From Knoellia sp. S7-12 (GTDB taxonomy: Bacteria > Actinomycetota > Actinomycetes > Actinomycetales > Dermatophilaceae): a stretch of 64,000 nucleotides of DNA. A program made the translations under genes and the position numbers. Below are positions 1 to 9,058 of the stretch, piece after piece. The stretch spans positions 3,968,001 through 4,032,000 of the forward strand of contig NZ_CP155449.1 in assembly GCF_040518285.1 (NCBI RefSeq). The letters run 5' to 3'. Under the pieces are notes generated by a model. That model saw nothing but the letters and a program-made list of their open reading frames with translations, did no database searches and was not told where the DNA came from. The stretch's first letter is position 1. Each line of letters starts with the position of its first letter.

Positions 1-625
1 GCAGGTGGACCCGGGCCGCCTCGGCGAGACCGGCGGGGTCGTCGGTGAGGTCGTCGGGTGCGGGGCGCCCGACCTTGCCCATCTCGCGGATGAAGATGTC
101 GCGGATTTCGGTGCGGTTGCGGTGGATCGCGGGGACGAGGATGTGGCTGGGTCGGTCGTGCCCGAGCTGCACGATGAGCTCGGCGAGGTCGGTCTCCCAC
201 GCGTTGATGCCAGCAGCCTCCAGGGCTTCGTTGAGCTCGATCTCCTGGGTCGCCATGGACTTCACCTTGACGACCTCGTCGACCTCCTTGGACCGCGCGA
301 TGTCGATGACGATCCGGTTGGCCTCATCGGCATCTCGCGCCCAGTGCACGACCGCGCCGTTTGCGACCAGTGACGCCTCGAGGTGCTCGAGGTAGTCGCC
401 GAGGTGGTGCAGCGCCTCGTCCTTGGACTGCGCTCCGGCAACGCGCAGGGCCTCCCACTCGGGCACCTCGGCGACGACAGACGCACGCTTGGCCCGGATC
501 GTGTGCGTCGCGTTGCGCAGGTTGGTCCGCTGCTGCGTGTTGGCCAGGGCCTCGCGTGCAGCCTCGGGGAACGCCGGCATACCGACGAAGGTCGCGGACG
601 TCTCCTGGACGGGTCCGATGCTCAT
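1..625 (-). CDS. lutB: Lactate utilization iron-sulfur protein LutB (partial)
   Basis: This is the N-terminal part (about 208 residues) of LutB, an iron-sulfur subunit of the LutABC system that oxidises L-lactate to pyruvate. The gene runs off the left edge, so the C-terminal ferredoxin-type cysteine clusters are not visible. What is visible is the LutB/LUD fold: the segment VKVKSMATQEIELNEAL, then ETDLAELIVQLGHDRPSHI, which are hallmarks of the family. The ATG at 625-623 overlaps the lutA stop codon as ATGA, so the two are translationally coupled. The call rests on recognised family motifs and on the lutA neighbour. Confidence 0.93.
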   Translation of the reverse strand, partial: MSIGPVQETSATFVGMPAFPEAAREALANTQQRTNLRNATHTIRAKRASVVAEVPEWEALRVAGAQSKDEALHHLGDYLEHLEASLVANGAVVHWARDADEANRIVIDIARSKEVDEVVKVKSMATQEIELNEALEAAGINAWETDLAELIVQLGHDRPSHILVPAIHRNRTEIRDIFIREMGKVGRPAPDDLTDDPAGLAEAARVHL

Positions 626-1392
626 GACGGGTTCTCCTGCGTCGAGGCGAGGATCTCGGCGAGATGCATGCGACGTATGCCGGAGCGTTGCCTTCCGAGG
701 ATCCCACCGATGTGTGCCAGGCAGGAGTTGTCGCCGGCAACGAGGACCTCGGCCCCGGTGTCGGTCACGTGCTGCGCCTTGTCGGTGCCCATCGCGACGG
801 AGACGTCGGCGTTCTTCATCGCGAACGTCCCACCGAAGCCGCAGCACTCCTCGGCACCGGGCAGGTCCACCAGGTCGATGCCCCGCACGGCGCGCAGCAG
901 CTGGAGCGGGCGGTCACCGACCCGCAGCATCCTCAGGGAGTGACACGTGGGGTGATAGGTGACGCGGTGGGGGAAGAAGGCGCCCACGTCGGTCACCTGG
1001 AGCACGTCGACGAGGAACTCCGACAGCTCGTAGACCTTGGGGGAGACCCGCTCGACCTCCGAGGCGAGCCCCGGATCGCCGGACAGGCGGGCGATCATCG
1101 GGTGCTGCTCACGCACCGATCCGACACACGAACCCGAAGGCGCCACGACTGCGTCGTAGTCCCCGAACACGTCGACGAAGCGAGCGACGAGCGGAACGGC
1201 CTCACCGGCATACCCCGTGTTCGTCAGCATCTGCCCGCAGCAGGTCTGCTCCATCGGGAACTCGACGCTCACCCCGAGACGCTCGAGCAGGCGCACCGTC
1301 GCCTTGGGCGCCTCCGGCCACATCGTGTCGTTGAAACAGGTGGCGAAGAGGGCGACCCGAAGGTCAGTGTCGCGAGGCGTCATTGCCGTCAT
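622..1392 (-). CDS. lutA: Lactate utilization protein LutA, (Fe-S)-binding oxidoreductase
   Basis: A 256-residue protein of the CCG-domain family. It carries two cysteine-rich CCG motifs, TCCGQMLTNTG near residue 50 and ECCGFGGTFAMKN near residue 185, as in LutA and glycolate oxidase GlcF. It is expected to work with LutB and LutC in cytoplasmic lactate oxidation. The open frame extends upstream to 1455, but that extension does not resemble the family. I chose the ATG at 1392 (MTAMTPRD); the ATG at 1383 is also possible, and no strong ribosome site separates them. It is the first gene of the operon, overlapping lutB by four bases. Confidence 0.93.
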   Translation of the reverse strand: MTAMTPRDTDLRVALFATCFNDTMWPEAPKATVRLLERLGVSVEFPMEQTCCGQMLTNTGYAGEAVPLVARFVDVFGDYDAVVAPSGSCVGSVREQHPMIARLSGDPGLASEVERVSPKVYELSEFLVDVLQVTDVGAFFPHRVTYHPTCHSLRMLRVGDRPLQLLRAVRGIDLVDLPGAEECCGFGGTFAMKNADVSVAMGTDKAQHVTDTGAEVLVAGDNSCLAHIGGILGRQRSGIRRMHLAEILASTQENPS

Positions 1393-1465
1393 GGGGCCAT
1401 CCAAGCAAGAACCGTCAACGGAAGCCCGCAATGTCGATGTATCTGCGGTGCACAACTCGCCCTCT

Positions 1466-1477
1466 TGTCACATGACA
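1466..1477. promoter_or_regulatory. Inverted repeat TGTCA-CA-TGACA upstream of lutA
   Basis: A short inverted repeat lies 74 bases before the lutA start, in the gap between the lut operon and the divergent gene at 1541. GntR/FadR-type lactate regulators (LldR/LutR) bind palindromes with TTGT/ACAA-like arms, so this is a plausible operator. No regulator gene is visible nearby, and the repeat is short enough to occur by chance. Confidence 0.35.
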
Positions 1478-1540
1478 GGCGGCGGAAACCGTTCTCGATC
1501 ACCGGCATCGAGCTCCGCCGACTGGAACTGGAGGGGTCCC

Positions 1541-3649
1541 ATGCCCGACGACAAGAACATCGAGAGATCACTGCGACTGCGCAGCGAGCTGCCCAAGCTC
1601 CTGGCCCAGAACCCGAATCACTTCGGCAACCTCAAGGACACGAAGTTCACGCCACAGCTCGAGATCGTCCAGGACACGGTCTTCGAGGAGATCACCTGTC
1701 TCGGCTTCAATCCCGACACCGACGACCTGGAAGCAACGATCCAGATCAAGCGCCCCAACGGCTACGGCGGCGACCTGTGCAGCCCGGGCAGCACGGAATG
1801 GGTGCGGTTCTACCTGTCCTACGACGACGGAGCGACGTGGGAGGACGTCGGGCTCGGCTCGTTCAACGCCCACGACGTCCCCGACTCCGTCGACTGCCAC
1901 AAGGACAAGACGAAGCCGCTGGTCTACACGGTCGCCTTCCCGCTCAACGACCAGAAGCGCCAGCGGTGCTCGCGGCCGGTGCTGCCGCTCGTCCGCGCGA
2001 TCCTGTCGTGGCAGGTCCAGCCTCCTGCGAGCCAGCCCGGATACAACCCGATCTGGGGCAACGCGATCGACCGGCACATCCAGCTGCGACCCAGTCGCAG
2101 GCTCTTCGTCGACTTCGTCGAGGACTTCGAGATCGATCTCAAGAAGATCCCGGACTGGTACGAGAGCGTCCTGCCGCTGCCGATCCCGGAGCCGGACCCG
2201 GCACCGTTCTCGCTGGTGCACGCCGCCAAGGTGGCGAGGGCCGACAAGATCCCCGCGCACCGGTTCGCCGCTCCGTTGCTGGCGTCGACGCAGCAGTCCG
2301 GGTTCCAGGACCAATCGGTGCTGCTGGCCAACGCGGATGAGCTCAAGCTGCTCAAGATCGATCTCGGTGACCTCGTCGGTGCGTTCAACGACAACAAGGA
2401 GGACACGACCTATGAGCAGATCAGCTGCCTGGGTCTGGACTACAACCGGGACCTGCTCGTGTCGACCCTGCAGATCAAGCTGCCGTCCGGGTTCTCCGGA
2501 CCACCGTGCAGCGCCGGGTCGGTCGAGTACGTCGCGTTCTGGGTCGACTACGACAACACCTGCGACTGGACCTATCTCGACACCGCCAAGGTGGCGGTGC
2601 ACGACTACCCCAAGCTTCCGTCCGACGGCCTGAACTACTGGGTCGGTGTGCCGGCGCAGACCGCCAAGCACGCCGACAGCTGCAAGGAGCCGAAGGTCGG
2701 CCGCATCCGGGCCGTGCTCTCCTGGGGCACCCCGCCCTCGACGACCGACCCCTTCGACCGGCCGCGTTGGGGCAACGCGATCGAGACCCACATCGAGATC
2801 CCGTCGCGCCGTCGACCGCCGACCGACAGCCCCGACATCCGGGCGCTCGGGCGCATCCCGGTCGAGTCCATCGACACGCTGGCGACCGGCCTCACCCAGC
2901 CCGGAGCGCTCTTCATCGAGCACGGCTCGCCGGCCGACTCCCTCGGACGGGCCTGCCCCTTCGGTGGGGTCGTCACCGTCCACGCCTACGCCAACGACGC
3001 GTTCGCTGCCGCAGGACGTCAGTACCGCGCGATGTGGCGCCCCTCCGGGAGCTCGTCGATCGGCACACCCGTCACGGGTTCGTTCGTCACCGGGTTCTTC
3101 CCGGTGGTCACTCGGACACCGGACCCGACCACGGGATTCACGCCCTACCTGTCGACCGCGCTCAACCCGTTCGGGCAGCTCGCGGCCTGGCAGACCAGGG
3201 GCGTGGTTGTCGACGGGCTCTACGAGATACGGCTGGAGATGGTGGACTCAGCCCTGTCCCCGGTCGGGGCCACGGACTGGCACACCATCCGGGTCGACAA
3301 TACGAAGCCGGACGCGAACATCACGTTCACGAGCGGCACCTCGTGCAACCGGGCCAACCCCGGGGACCTCGTGCAGGGCACCTTCACGGCGACGGACCCG
3401 TTCTTCGGTTCCTACAGCCTGAACACCCTGCCGGCCAGCCTCATCCCGCCTGCCACCCACCCGACGCACATCCCGGTGTCGACAACGTCACCGGTGGCCT
3501 CGGGAACCTGGCAGCTGCCGACCACGGTCGACTGGTTGCAGTGCGGCTACGTCGTCCAGCTCCACGTCTACGACCGATCGATCGTGGACAGCGTTCCGTG
3601 GAGCAAGAACTACGGCTACGACGACATCGGGTTCTGCCTGGGTCTGTAG
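1541..3649 (+). CDS. Unrecognised protein with two tandem homologous domains
   Basis: A 702-residue protein that I do not recognise. The ATG at 1541 follows a GGAGGGG ribosome site; the longer open frame upstream is not needed. Two segments of about 150 residues are clearly duplicated. The first begins FEEITCLGFNPDTDDLEATI and ends RAILSW; the second begins YEQISCLGLDYNRDLLVSTL and ends RAVLSW. Cysteines are conserved between copies (CLG, the pair around CS.GS, and a later C), and both copies end in a WGNAI..HI motif. The C-terminal third has beta-sandwich-like composition (IRVDNTKPDANITF). No signal peptide or membrane helix is visible, so a cytoplasmic or non-classically exported beta-rich structural or adhesive protein is a guess only. 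Confidence 0.85.
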   Translation: MPDDKNIERSLRLRSELPKLLAQNPNHFGNLKDTKFTPQLEIVQDTVFEEITCLGFNPDTDDLEATIQIKRPNGYGGDLCSPGSTEWVRFYLSYDDGATWEDVGLGSFNAHDVPDSVDCHKDKTKPLVYTVAFPLNDQKRQRCSRPVLPLVRAILSWQVQPPASQPGYNPIWGNAIDRHIQLRPSRRLFVDFVEDFEIDLKKIPDWYESVLPLPIPEPDPAPFSLVHAAKVARADKIPAHRFAAPLLASTQQSGFQDQSVLLANADELKLLKIDLGDLVGAFNDNKEDTTYEQISCLGLDYNRDLLVSTLQIKLPSGFSGPPCSAGSVEYVAFWVDYDNTCDWTYLDTAKVAVHDYPKLPSDGLNYWVGVPAQTAKHADSCKEPKVGRIRAVLSWGTPPSTTDPFDRPRWGNAIETHIEIPSRRRPPTDSPDIRALGRIPVESIDTLATGLTQPGALFIEHGSPADSLGRACPFGGVVTVHAYANDAFAAAGRQYRAMWRPSGSSSIGTPVTGSFVTGFFPVVTRTPDPTTGFTPYLSTALNPFGQLAAWQTRGVVVDGLYEIRLEMVDSALSPVGATDWHTIRVDNTKPDANITFTSGTSCNRANPGDLVQGTFTATDPFFGSYSLNTLPASLIPPATHPTHIPVSTTSPVASGTWQLPTTVDWLQCGYVVQLHVYDRSIVDSVPWSKNYGYDDIGFCLGL

Positions 3650-3678
3650 TCACCTGCGAGTTCCATGCGTGAGCGACG

Positions 3679-3713
3679 CTGAACGGCATACAACCTCGGT
3701 GTATGCCGTTCAG
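3679..3713. terminator. Bidirectional hairpin between convergent genes
   Basis: A perfect 13-bp inverted repeat (arms 3679-3691 and 3701-3713, nine-base loop) between convergent genes. Each arm contains one copy of the dispersed octamer (CGGCATAC at 3684, GTATGCCG at 3701). There is no T-run, as is common for GC-rich actinobacterial terminators. Confidence 0.7.
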
Positions 3714-3731
3714 TCGCGTCCGCGCGACGCT

Positions 3732-4748
3732 TCAGCTCATCATCGTGAGGACGACACGGCCACGAGCGCGGCCGGAGGCCAGGTGGTCGAGCGCAGCGGC
3801 GGCCTCCTCGAGGGGGAAGGTGCGGTCGATGACCGGACGGAGGTGTCCGGCGTCGGCCAGCTCCGTGAGGGCGTTGAGATACTCCACCTTGGGTCGGCTC
3901 CGGAACGAGCCGCGCGGGATCTGGTCGGTGAAGGGCGATCGGGCCATCAGTGCGAACACACGGGGGATGCTGCCGAGCACGGCGCGCCCCTCGCGGCCGT
4001 ATTGGTCGTGACCCACGAGGACGTAGGTGCCGTCCGGTTCCAGCACGCGGCGGATCTCGGCGAAGGAGTGGTTGCCGGGGATGTCGAGGACGACATCGTA
4101 GCGCGCGCCGCCGAGGGTGAAGTCCTCGCTCGTGTAGTCGATGACGTGGTCGGCGCCCGCATCCCGGAGGAGATCCTGCTTGTCGGGGCCGTCCACCGCG
4201 GTCACGGTGGCGCCGTCCGCCTTCGCGATCTGCACGCACAGCCGACCCACACCGCCTGCTCCCCCGTTGACGAGGACGCGGTCCCCTGCGGCGACCTTGC
4301 CGTTCTCGCGCACGGTCTGCAGGGCGATGATCCCGGCTGTGGGGAGGGTGCAGGCCTGCTCATGGGTGAGGCCGGTCGGCATGGTCAGCAACCGGTCCTG
4401 GCGCACCGCAACGAACTCTGCCCAGGTCGCGCCGTTGACCCACTGAATCATCGGCAAGGTTTCACCAAACACGTTGTCGCCGACCGCGATTGAGTCGACC
4501 TCGGAGCCAACGGCCGTCACGGTGCCTGCAAAGTCGGAGCCGGGCACGCGCTGCTTGGGCGCGCGAATCCCGGAACCCATGAGCCGCAGGACTGCCGGCC
4601 GCCCGGTGACGACGTGCCACACGTCGGGATGCACCGACGCGGCGTGGACGCGCACGAGAACCTCGTCGGCCTCGGGCACCGGCACGGGGACGTCGATGCA
4701 ACGCAGACCCGACGCCGGCCCGTAGTGGTCCTGCACAACTGCTCTCAC
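3732..4748 (-). CDS. Zinc-independent medium-chain reductase (NADPH:quinone reductase-like)
   Basis: A 338-residue medium-chain dehydrogenase/reductase. The N-terminal GroES-like domain contains PGSDFAGTVTAVG, and the Rossmann domain has the NAD(P)-binding stretch VNGGAGGVGRLCVQIAKA near residue 160. The zinc-ligand residues of true alcohol dehydrogenases are missing, which fits the quinone oxidoreductase/zeta-crystallin branch. The likely role is NADPH-dependent reduction of quinones or enones; the substrate is unknown. It starts at GTG and is a single transcription unit convergent with the gene at 1541. Confidence 0.85.
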   Translation of the reverse strand: MRAVVQDHYGPASGLRCIDVPVPVPEADEVLVRVHAASVHPDVWHVVTGRPAVLRLMGSGIRAPKQRVPGSDFAGTVTAVGSEVDSIAVGDNVFGETLPMIQWVNGATWAEFVAVRQDRLLTMPTGLTHEQACTLPTAGIIALQTVRENGKVAAGDRVLVNGGAGGVGRLCVQIAKADGATVTAVDGPDKQDLLRDAGADHVIDYTSEDFTLGGARYDVVLDIPGNHSFAEIRRVLEPDGTYVLVGHDQYGREGRAVLGSIPRVFALMARSPFTDQIPRGSFRSRPKVEYLNALTELADAGHLRPVIDRTFPLEEAAAALDHLASGRARGRVVLTMMS

Positions 4749-4836
4749 GCTCGCGACGCTAGCCCTCGCGGCACACCGGCGTGGGCGATCCGATATTCGG
4801 TGGCCATCCCGCGGCCCAGTGATGTGTGATCGGGAG

Positions 4837-5727
4837 ATGGCGATCGTGTCGGGGAGGCCGGGGGTCGACGAGCTGGGCGATGCCGTCGGGGCGCTGCGGG
4901 AGTGGCAGCGCGAAGGGGCGGCGCTTCAGCTGCATCCAGGGGACCTCGGCTGGTTCTGGCGATTCGGTGCCGAGGCGACGGCGGCAGCAGTCAGGACATG
5001 GAGCCGTGACGGTGACCTTCTTGCGGTCGGGCTGCTCGACGGCTCCGACCTGTTGCGGTTGGGCATCGCACCCGAGGCTCAGCAGGACCAGGAGCTGGCG
5101 CGGCAGCTGGTTGCCGACGCCACGGATCCGGCGCGTGGGGTCCTGCCGGAGGGAGAGGCATCAGTGGAGTCACCCAACGGCGCTCTCATCCACGACCTGC
5201 TCGGGGCGGCCGGTTGGGCCCTCGACGATCCGTGGGCGATTCTTCGTCGTGACCTCTCCGGGCCGGTGGAGGACCCGGAACTGCGCGTCGACGTGATCGC
5301 ACCCGCGCAGGCCGGCGTCTGGGCCGCCGTGCAGCGGTCGGCGTTCGACAACCCCCATGCCACGGACGACCGCTGGCACGCGATGGCGTCCGGAGTGCCC
5401 TATTTGGACGGCCGGTCCCTCGTGGCCCATGACGGCTCCGGCACTGCCGTCGCGGCAGTGACCGTGTGGTCGGCGGGCCCGGGACGGCCCGGGATCATCG
5501 AGCCGATGGGAGTGCACCGCGATCACCGGGGTCAGGGCTACGGCACGTCGATCAACATCGCTGCCGCAGCCGCGCTCCGGCAACTGGGCTCGTCGAGCGC
5601 GATGGTCGCGACACCGAGCGACAACGTCGGGGCCGTCACGACCTATGCCTCAGCCGGGTTCGAGCAGCAACCCGAGAGGCGCGATCGGCGGCGGGGCGCC
5701 CAAGACTTGAACTGGGTCAGCGGATGA
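4837..5727 (+). CDS. GNAT family N-acetyltransferase
   Basis: About 296 residues, two-part architecture. The C-terminal half is a GNAT domain: the acetyl-CoA-binding motif A is VHRDHRGQGYGTSINIAAA (R/Q-x-x-G-x-G type), followed by the typical NVGAVTTYASAGFEQ segment. The N-terminal half resembles a degenerate second GNAT domain, as in mycothiol-synthase-like or Eis-like proteins. The substrate is unknown. The in-frame ATG at 4837 sits after GGGAG; the GTG at 4819 would add six residues. It ends 11 bases inside the convergent small gene at 5717. Confidence 0.8.
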   Translation: MAIVSGRPGVDELGDAVGALREWQREGAALQLHPGDLGWFWRFGAEATAAAVRTWSRDGDLLAVGLLDGSDLLRLGIAPEAQQDQELARQLVADATDPARGVLPEGEASVESPNGALIHDLLGAAGWALDDPWAILRRDLSGPVEDPELRVDVIAPAQAGVWAAVQRSAFDNPHATDDRWHAMASGVPYLDGRSLVAHDGSGTAVAAVTVWSAGPGRPGIIEPMGVHRDHRGQGYGTSINIAAAAALRQLGSSSAMVATPSDNVGAVTTYASAGFEQQPERRDRRRGAQDLNWVSG

Positions 5728-5833
5728 AGAGGTTGAGACTGATCGTGAGGAGGATCGAGAGGATCAGGGAGGCAACGATCATCACCAGGCATCCCTTGCC
5801 TCCGCCGACAGGACGAATCTGCACAGGGCTCAT
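5717..5833 (-). CDS. Small single-pass membrane protein (38 aa)
   Basis: A 38-residue ORF. It starts MSPVQIRPVGGGKGCLVMIV, continues as one hydrophobic helix (about residues 15-35) and ends NLFIR. The longer open frame to 6160 reads across another gene and is not meaningful upstream. A Gly-Gly-Gly-Lys-Gly-Cys turn before a single transmembrane helix resembles short actinobacterial membrane peptides of unknown role. There is no clear ribosome site. It overlaps the 3' end of the convergent GNAT gene. Confidence 0.55.
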   Translation of the reverse strand: MSPVQIRPVGGGKGCLVMIVASLILSILLTISLNLFIR

Positions 5834-5852
5834 CCATCGATCGTGGCACAGA

Positions 5853-6398
5853 TCAGCCGCGTTCCTGCCCACCAAGTCCGTCGAAGACTGACCAGCAGAT
5901 GTCGTTGCGCCGCTTCTGATCCTCGAGAACCAGGTCACGGATCCGGTCAGGCAGCTGGTCGCGCTGCCACTGGCACTCGCGCTGCATCGCCTGCTCCTTC
6001 TCGACTGCCGGCGCCGCTTCACCCACCGCCTTGATCGCGTATGCCGCCGCACCCAGGTCGTGCTCGGGGACGTGAGCGACGCACCCAGCCTGCCCAGCGG
6101 CATACGCCGCGAAGCGCGCCGCTCCACGCAAAGGTCGGGCGGCACCCATGGCATGGCCACCGGCCGCTCGCGCCACCATCATCGGGACTTCGCCGCGCAC
6201 CCAGGCTCGGGCGTGGTCGATGGCCTGACGAGGTCGGCCGTCTGCGGGCTGGACCGCCTGGAAGAGGTCGAGGACGTGTTCGGCGCACGTGGCCGACCAC
6301 AGTGCGAGCAGGTGATGGTCGGCGTCGGTGAGCGTCCCACCGCGACGGATCGTGATGAGTCGAGGGTCTCTGACCTTCGGCAGGATCATGGGACCCAT
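5853..6398 (-). CDS. Imm-5-like (putative immunity protein) domain protein
   Basis: A 181-residue alpha-helical protein. The segments LLALWSATCAEHVLDLFQ, AIDHARAWVRGE, repeated Ala-rich helices, and HVPEHDLGAAAYAIKAV match the family annotated as 'putative immunity protein' (Imm-5-like). Those names come from predicted toxin-immunity loci, but many members, like this one, stand alone with no toxin neighbour. A later ATG at 6389 has a better placed AGGA site. The function is unproven. The eda stop lies 49 bases upstream, so it may be transcribed with the edd-eda operon. Confidence 0.7.
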   Translation of the reverse strand: MGPMILPKVRDPRLITIRRGGTLTDADHHLLALWSATCAEHVLDLFQAVQPADGRPRQAIDHARAWVRGEVPMMVARAAGGHAMGAARPLRGAARFAAYAAGQAGCVAHVPEHDLGAAAYAIKAVGEAAPAVEKEQAMQRECQWQRDQLPDRIRDLVLEDQKRRNDICWSVFDGLGGQERG

Positions 6399-6447
6399 CC
6401 TGTCGTGGACCCGGCCGCGGCACCCGGCGCGACGCGCTGGGGGCGGG

Positions 6448-7116
6448 TCAGGTGTGCTGGCGAAGGGCTGCGGCCTCGGCAGCGAGGACCTCGATGCGAC
6501 CCCAATCCCCCTGCGCCACAGCGTCCTTTGGCGTCAGCCAGGAACCGCCGACGCAGCCGACGTTGGGCAGCGCGAGCCAGGCTGCGGCCGTCTCTGGCGT
6601 GACGCCACCCGTCGGGCAGAACCTCAGCTGTGGACACGGTCCGCTCACGGCCGACAGATAGGGTCGCCCGCCGCTCGCCTCTGCTGGGAAGAACTTCATC
6701 GCCGTGAGCCCGGCCTCGGCCAGCGTGAGCATCTCGGTCAGCGTGCCAGCGCCCGCGAGCAGCGGCAGGCCACTGGCCAGGGCGGCGTCGAGCAGCCGCG
6801 GCGGCGAGCCCGGCGTCACGAGGAACTGCGCCCCGGCGTCCTTGACCTGCTGCACCTGCTCCGGGGTCACCACCGTGCCTGCGCCGACGACGATGCCCTC
6901 GACCTGGGAGGCCACCGCCTCGATCGCGGCGAGTCCGGCGTCGCTGCGCAACGTGATCTCAATGACGGGTATGCCGCCGCGCACGAGGGCGCGGGCCAGC
7001 GGCACCGCCTGTTCGACCGAGTCCACGACGACGACAGGGATGACCGGGGCGAGGTCGAGGACGTCAGCCTCGCTCGTGATCACGGGTTGGGCGGTGGCCG
7101 GTGAAGCGCTGGTCAT
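6448..7116 (-). CDS. eda: KDPG/KHG aldolase
   Basis: A 222-residue class I aldolase that cleaves 2-keto-3-deoxy-6-phosphogluconate to pyruvate and glyceraldehyde 3-phosphate, the last step of the Entner-Doudoroff pathway. Active-site features are present: the catalytic Glu in IEITLRS, GAGTV, and the Schiff-base Lys in AMKFFPAEASGG. The length is normal. The ATG overlaps the edd stop as ATGA, so it is coupled to edd in one operon. Confidence 0.95.
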   Translation of the reverse strand: MTSASPATAQPVITSEADVLDLAPVIPVVVVDSVEQAVPLARALVRGGIPVIEITLRSDAGLAAIEAVASQVEGIVVGAGTVVTPEQVQQVKDAGAQFLVTPGSPPRLLDAALASGLPLLAGAGTLTEMLTLAEAGLTAMKFFPAEASGGRPYLSAVSGPCPQLRFCPTGGVTPETAAAWLALPNVGCVGGSWLTPKDAVAQGDWGRIEVLAAEAAALRQHT

Positions 7117-8999
7117 CGGGTCTCCTCGTGGCTGACGAACGGTGCGGCATCGCTCTGGTCCCAGACGTGGCCCAGATTTCCGAAGATGTGAGCGCCCTCG
7201 TCGGCCCGTCCGACCGCGGCGCGCATCGGTGCAAAGAGCTCGCGCCCCGTGCCCGACCCCACGGCGCTGACGCGTGGCGACGGGACCCGGGCCGAGAACT
7301 CCTCCTCGTCGACGAGCACGTCGAGCCGCCCGGTGAGTGAGTCCACCCGGATGAGGTCGCCGTCGTGGATCTTCGAGATCGGGCCGGCGTGCACGGACTC
7401 GGGGGTCACGTGGATGGCTGCCGGGATGGCGCCCGAAGCGCCACTCATGCGTCCATCGGTCACCAGCGCCACGGCATACCCACGTTTTTGAAGGACACCG
7501 AGCGAGGGGGTGAGGGCATGCAGCTCGGGCATTCCGTTGGCGCTGGGGCCCTGCTCGCGGATCACGACGATGACGTCCCGGTCGAGCTCGCGTCGCGAGA
7601 ACGCCTGGAGGAATCCGACCTGGTCGGTGAAGACGCGCGCTGGCGCTTCGATGACCCGGTGCTCGTCCTTGACCGCGGAGACCTTGATGACGGCGTGGCC
7701 CAGCGTGCCGCCGAGGACCCGCAGTCCACCGTCGACCGTGAACGGGTTGTCGGCCTCGCGCAGGACGCTGGCATCGCCGGATTCCGTGGCGATGTCGACG
7801 AATTCGAGCTGACCGTCGACGATCTGCGGGCGCTGGGTGTAGCGGCGCAGACCGGGACCGGCGACCGTCAGCACGTCCTCATGGAGCAGGCCGTGATCGA
7901 GCAGCGTGCGCACGAGGAACGCAGTGCCGCCGGCCGCGTGGAAGTGGTTCACGTCGGCGGGACCGTTGGGATAGATCCGGGCGATCGACGGGACGGCCGA
8001 CGACAGGTCGTCGAAGTCCTCCCACGTCAGGTCGATCCCGGCCGCGGCGGCCATCGAGATGAGGTGCATCGTGTGGTTCGTCGAGCCACCTGTCGCCAGG
8101 AGCGCGACGACACCGTTGACGACCGCCTTCTCGTCGACGACCTGACCGATGCCGTAGGGCGTGTCGGATGCGGCGATCTCCGCGATGCGGACGGTCGTCG
8201 CGGCGGTGAGTGCGTCACGCAGCGCGTCGTCCGGGTGGACGAACGCCGCTCCGGGCAGGTGCAGCCCCATGACGTCCATGAGCATCTGGTTGGAGTTGGC
8301 CGTGCCATAGAAGGTGCAGGTGCCCGGCGAGTGATAGGACGCGACCTCGCTCTCGAGCAGCTCGTCGCGGCCGACCTCGCCCGCTGCAAACGCCTTGCGG
8401 GTCTCTGCCTTGTCGGCGTTGGAGCGTCCGCTCGCCATCGGGCCGGCTGGGACGAGGGCGGTGGGCAGGTGACCGAAGGACAACGCGCCGGCCACGAGCC
8501 CCGGCACGATCTTGTCGCAGACACCGAGCATGAGAACGCCGTCGAAGACGTCATGCGACAGGGCGATCGCCGTCGACATGGCGATGACGTCGCGGCTGAA
8601 GAGGCTGAGCTCCATGCCCGCCCGACCCTGGGTGATGCCGTCGCACATGGCTGGCACCCCACCGGCGACGCGGGCGACGGCGCCGACCTCACGGGCGGTC
8701 TGCTTCATCGCAGCCGGGTAGTGCTCGAACGGCGCGTGGGCCGACAGCATGTCGTTGTAGGACGTGATGATGCCCAGGCTCACGCCGGTGTCGGCGGCCA
8801 TCGTGGTGCGGTCGGCGCCGCCACATGAGGCGACGGCGTGGGCGAGGTTCGAGCAACCGAGGTCGGTGCGAGCCGGGCGCAGGCTCAGCTCGGACGCGGC
8901 CCGCGAAAGGCGTTGGAGGTATGCCGTGCGGCTGGCTTCGCTGCGATCGGTCACGCGAGCGGTGACCCGGGCAACGACAGGGTGGATGACGGGGGCCAT
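7113..8999 (-). CDS. edd: 6-phosphogluconate dehydratase
   Basis: A 628-residue member of the IlvD/Edd family, which dehydrates 6-phosphogluconate to KDPG using an iron-sulfur cluster. Seen motifs are [16 protein letters not shown], the cluster cysteines in AMCDGITQG and GVCDKIVPG, and [17 protein letters not shown] near the C-terminus. I chose the ATG at 8999 because AGGAG precedes it and the Edd N-terminus begins there; the longer frame to 9236 is spurious. It forms a two-gene operon with eda. A perfect Crp/GlxR-like palindrome lies 60-83 bases upstream of the start. Confidence 0.95.
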   Translation of the reverse strand: MAPVIHPVVARVTARVTDRSEASRTAYLQRLSRAASELSLRPARTDLGCSNLAHAVASCGGADRTTMAADTGVSLGIITSYNDMLSAHAPFEHYPAAMKQTAREVGAVARVAGGVPAMCDGITQGRAGMELSLFSRDVIAMSTAIALSHDVFDGVLMLGVCDKIVPGLVAGALSFGHLPTALVPAGPMASGRSNADKAETRKAFAAGEVGRDELLESEVASYHSPGTCTFYGTANSNQMLMDVMGLHLPGAAFVHPDDALRDALTAATTVRIAEIAASDTPYGIGQVVDEKAVVNGVVALLATGGSTNHTMHLISMAAAAGIDLTWEDFDDLSSAVPSIARIYPNGPADVNHFHAAGGTAFLVRTLLDHGLLHEDVLTVAGPGLRRYTQRPQIVDGQLEFVDIATESGDASVLREADNPFTVDGGLRVLGGTLGHAVIKVSAVKDEHRVIEAPARVFTDQVGFLQAFSRRELDRDVIVVIREQGPSANGMPELHALTPSLGVLQKRGYAVALVTDGRMSGASGAIPAAIHVTPESVHAGPISKIHDGDLIRVDSLTGRLDVLVDEEEFSARVPSPRVSAVGSGTGRELFAPMRAAVGRADEGAHIFGNLGHVWDQSDAAPFVSHEETR

Positions 9000-9058
9000 G
9001 GGGCTCCTGGGTTCGGCGGTCAGGGAAGGGACCGCGCGAACGGCGACATTGGCGTGCG

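Noticed and set aside
664-2340. Long plus-strand open frame opposite lutA and across the gene at 1541
   Set aside because: Composition is that of an antisense shadow in GC-rich DNA (Arg/His/Gln-rich, no family motifs); lutA and the 1541 frame explain the sequence.
1568-2983. 471-codon minus-strand frame
   Set aside because: Antisense of the 1541-3649 gene, which has a strong ribosome site and an internal duplication; the minus frame has neither.
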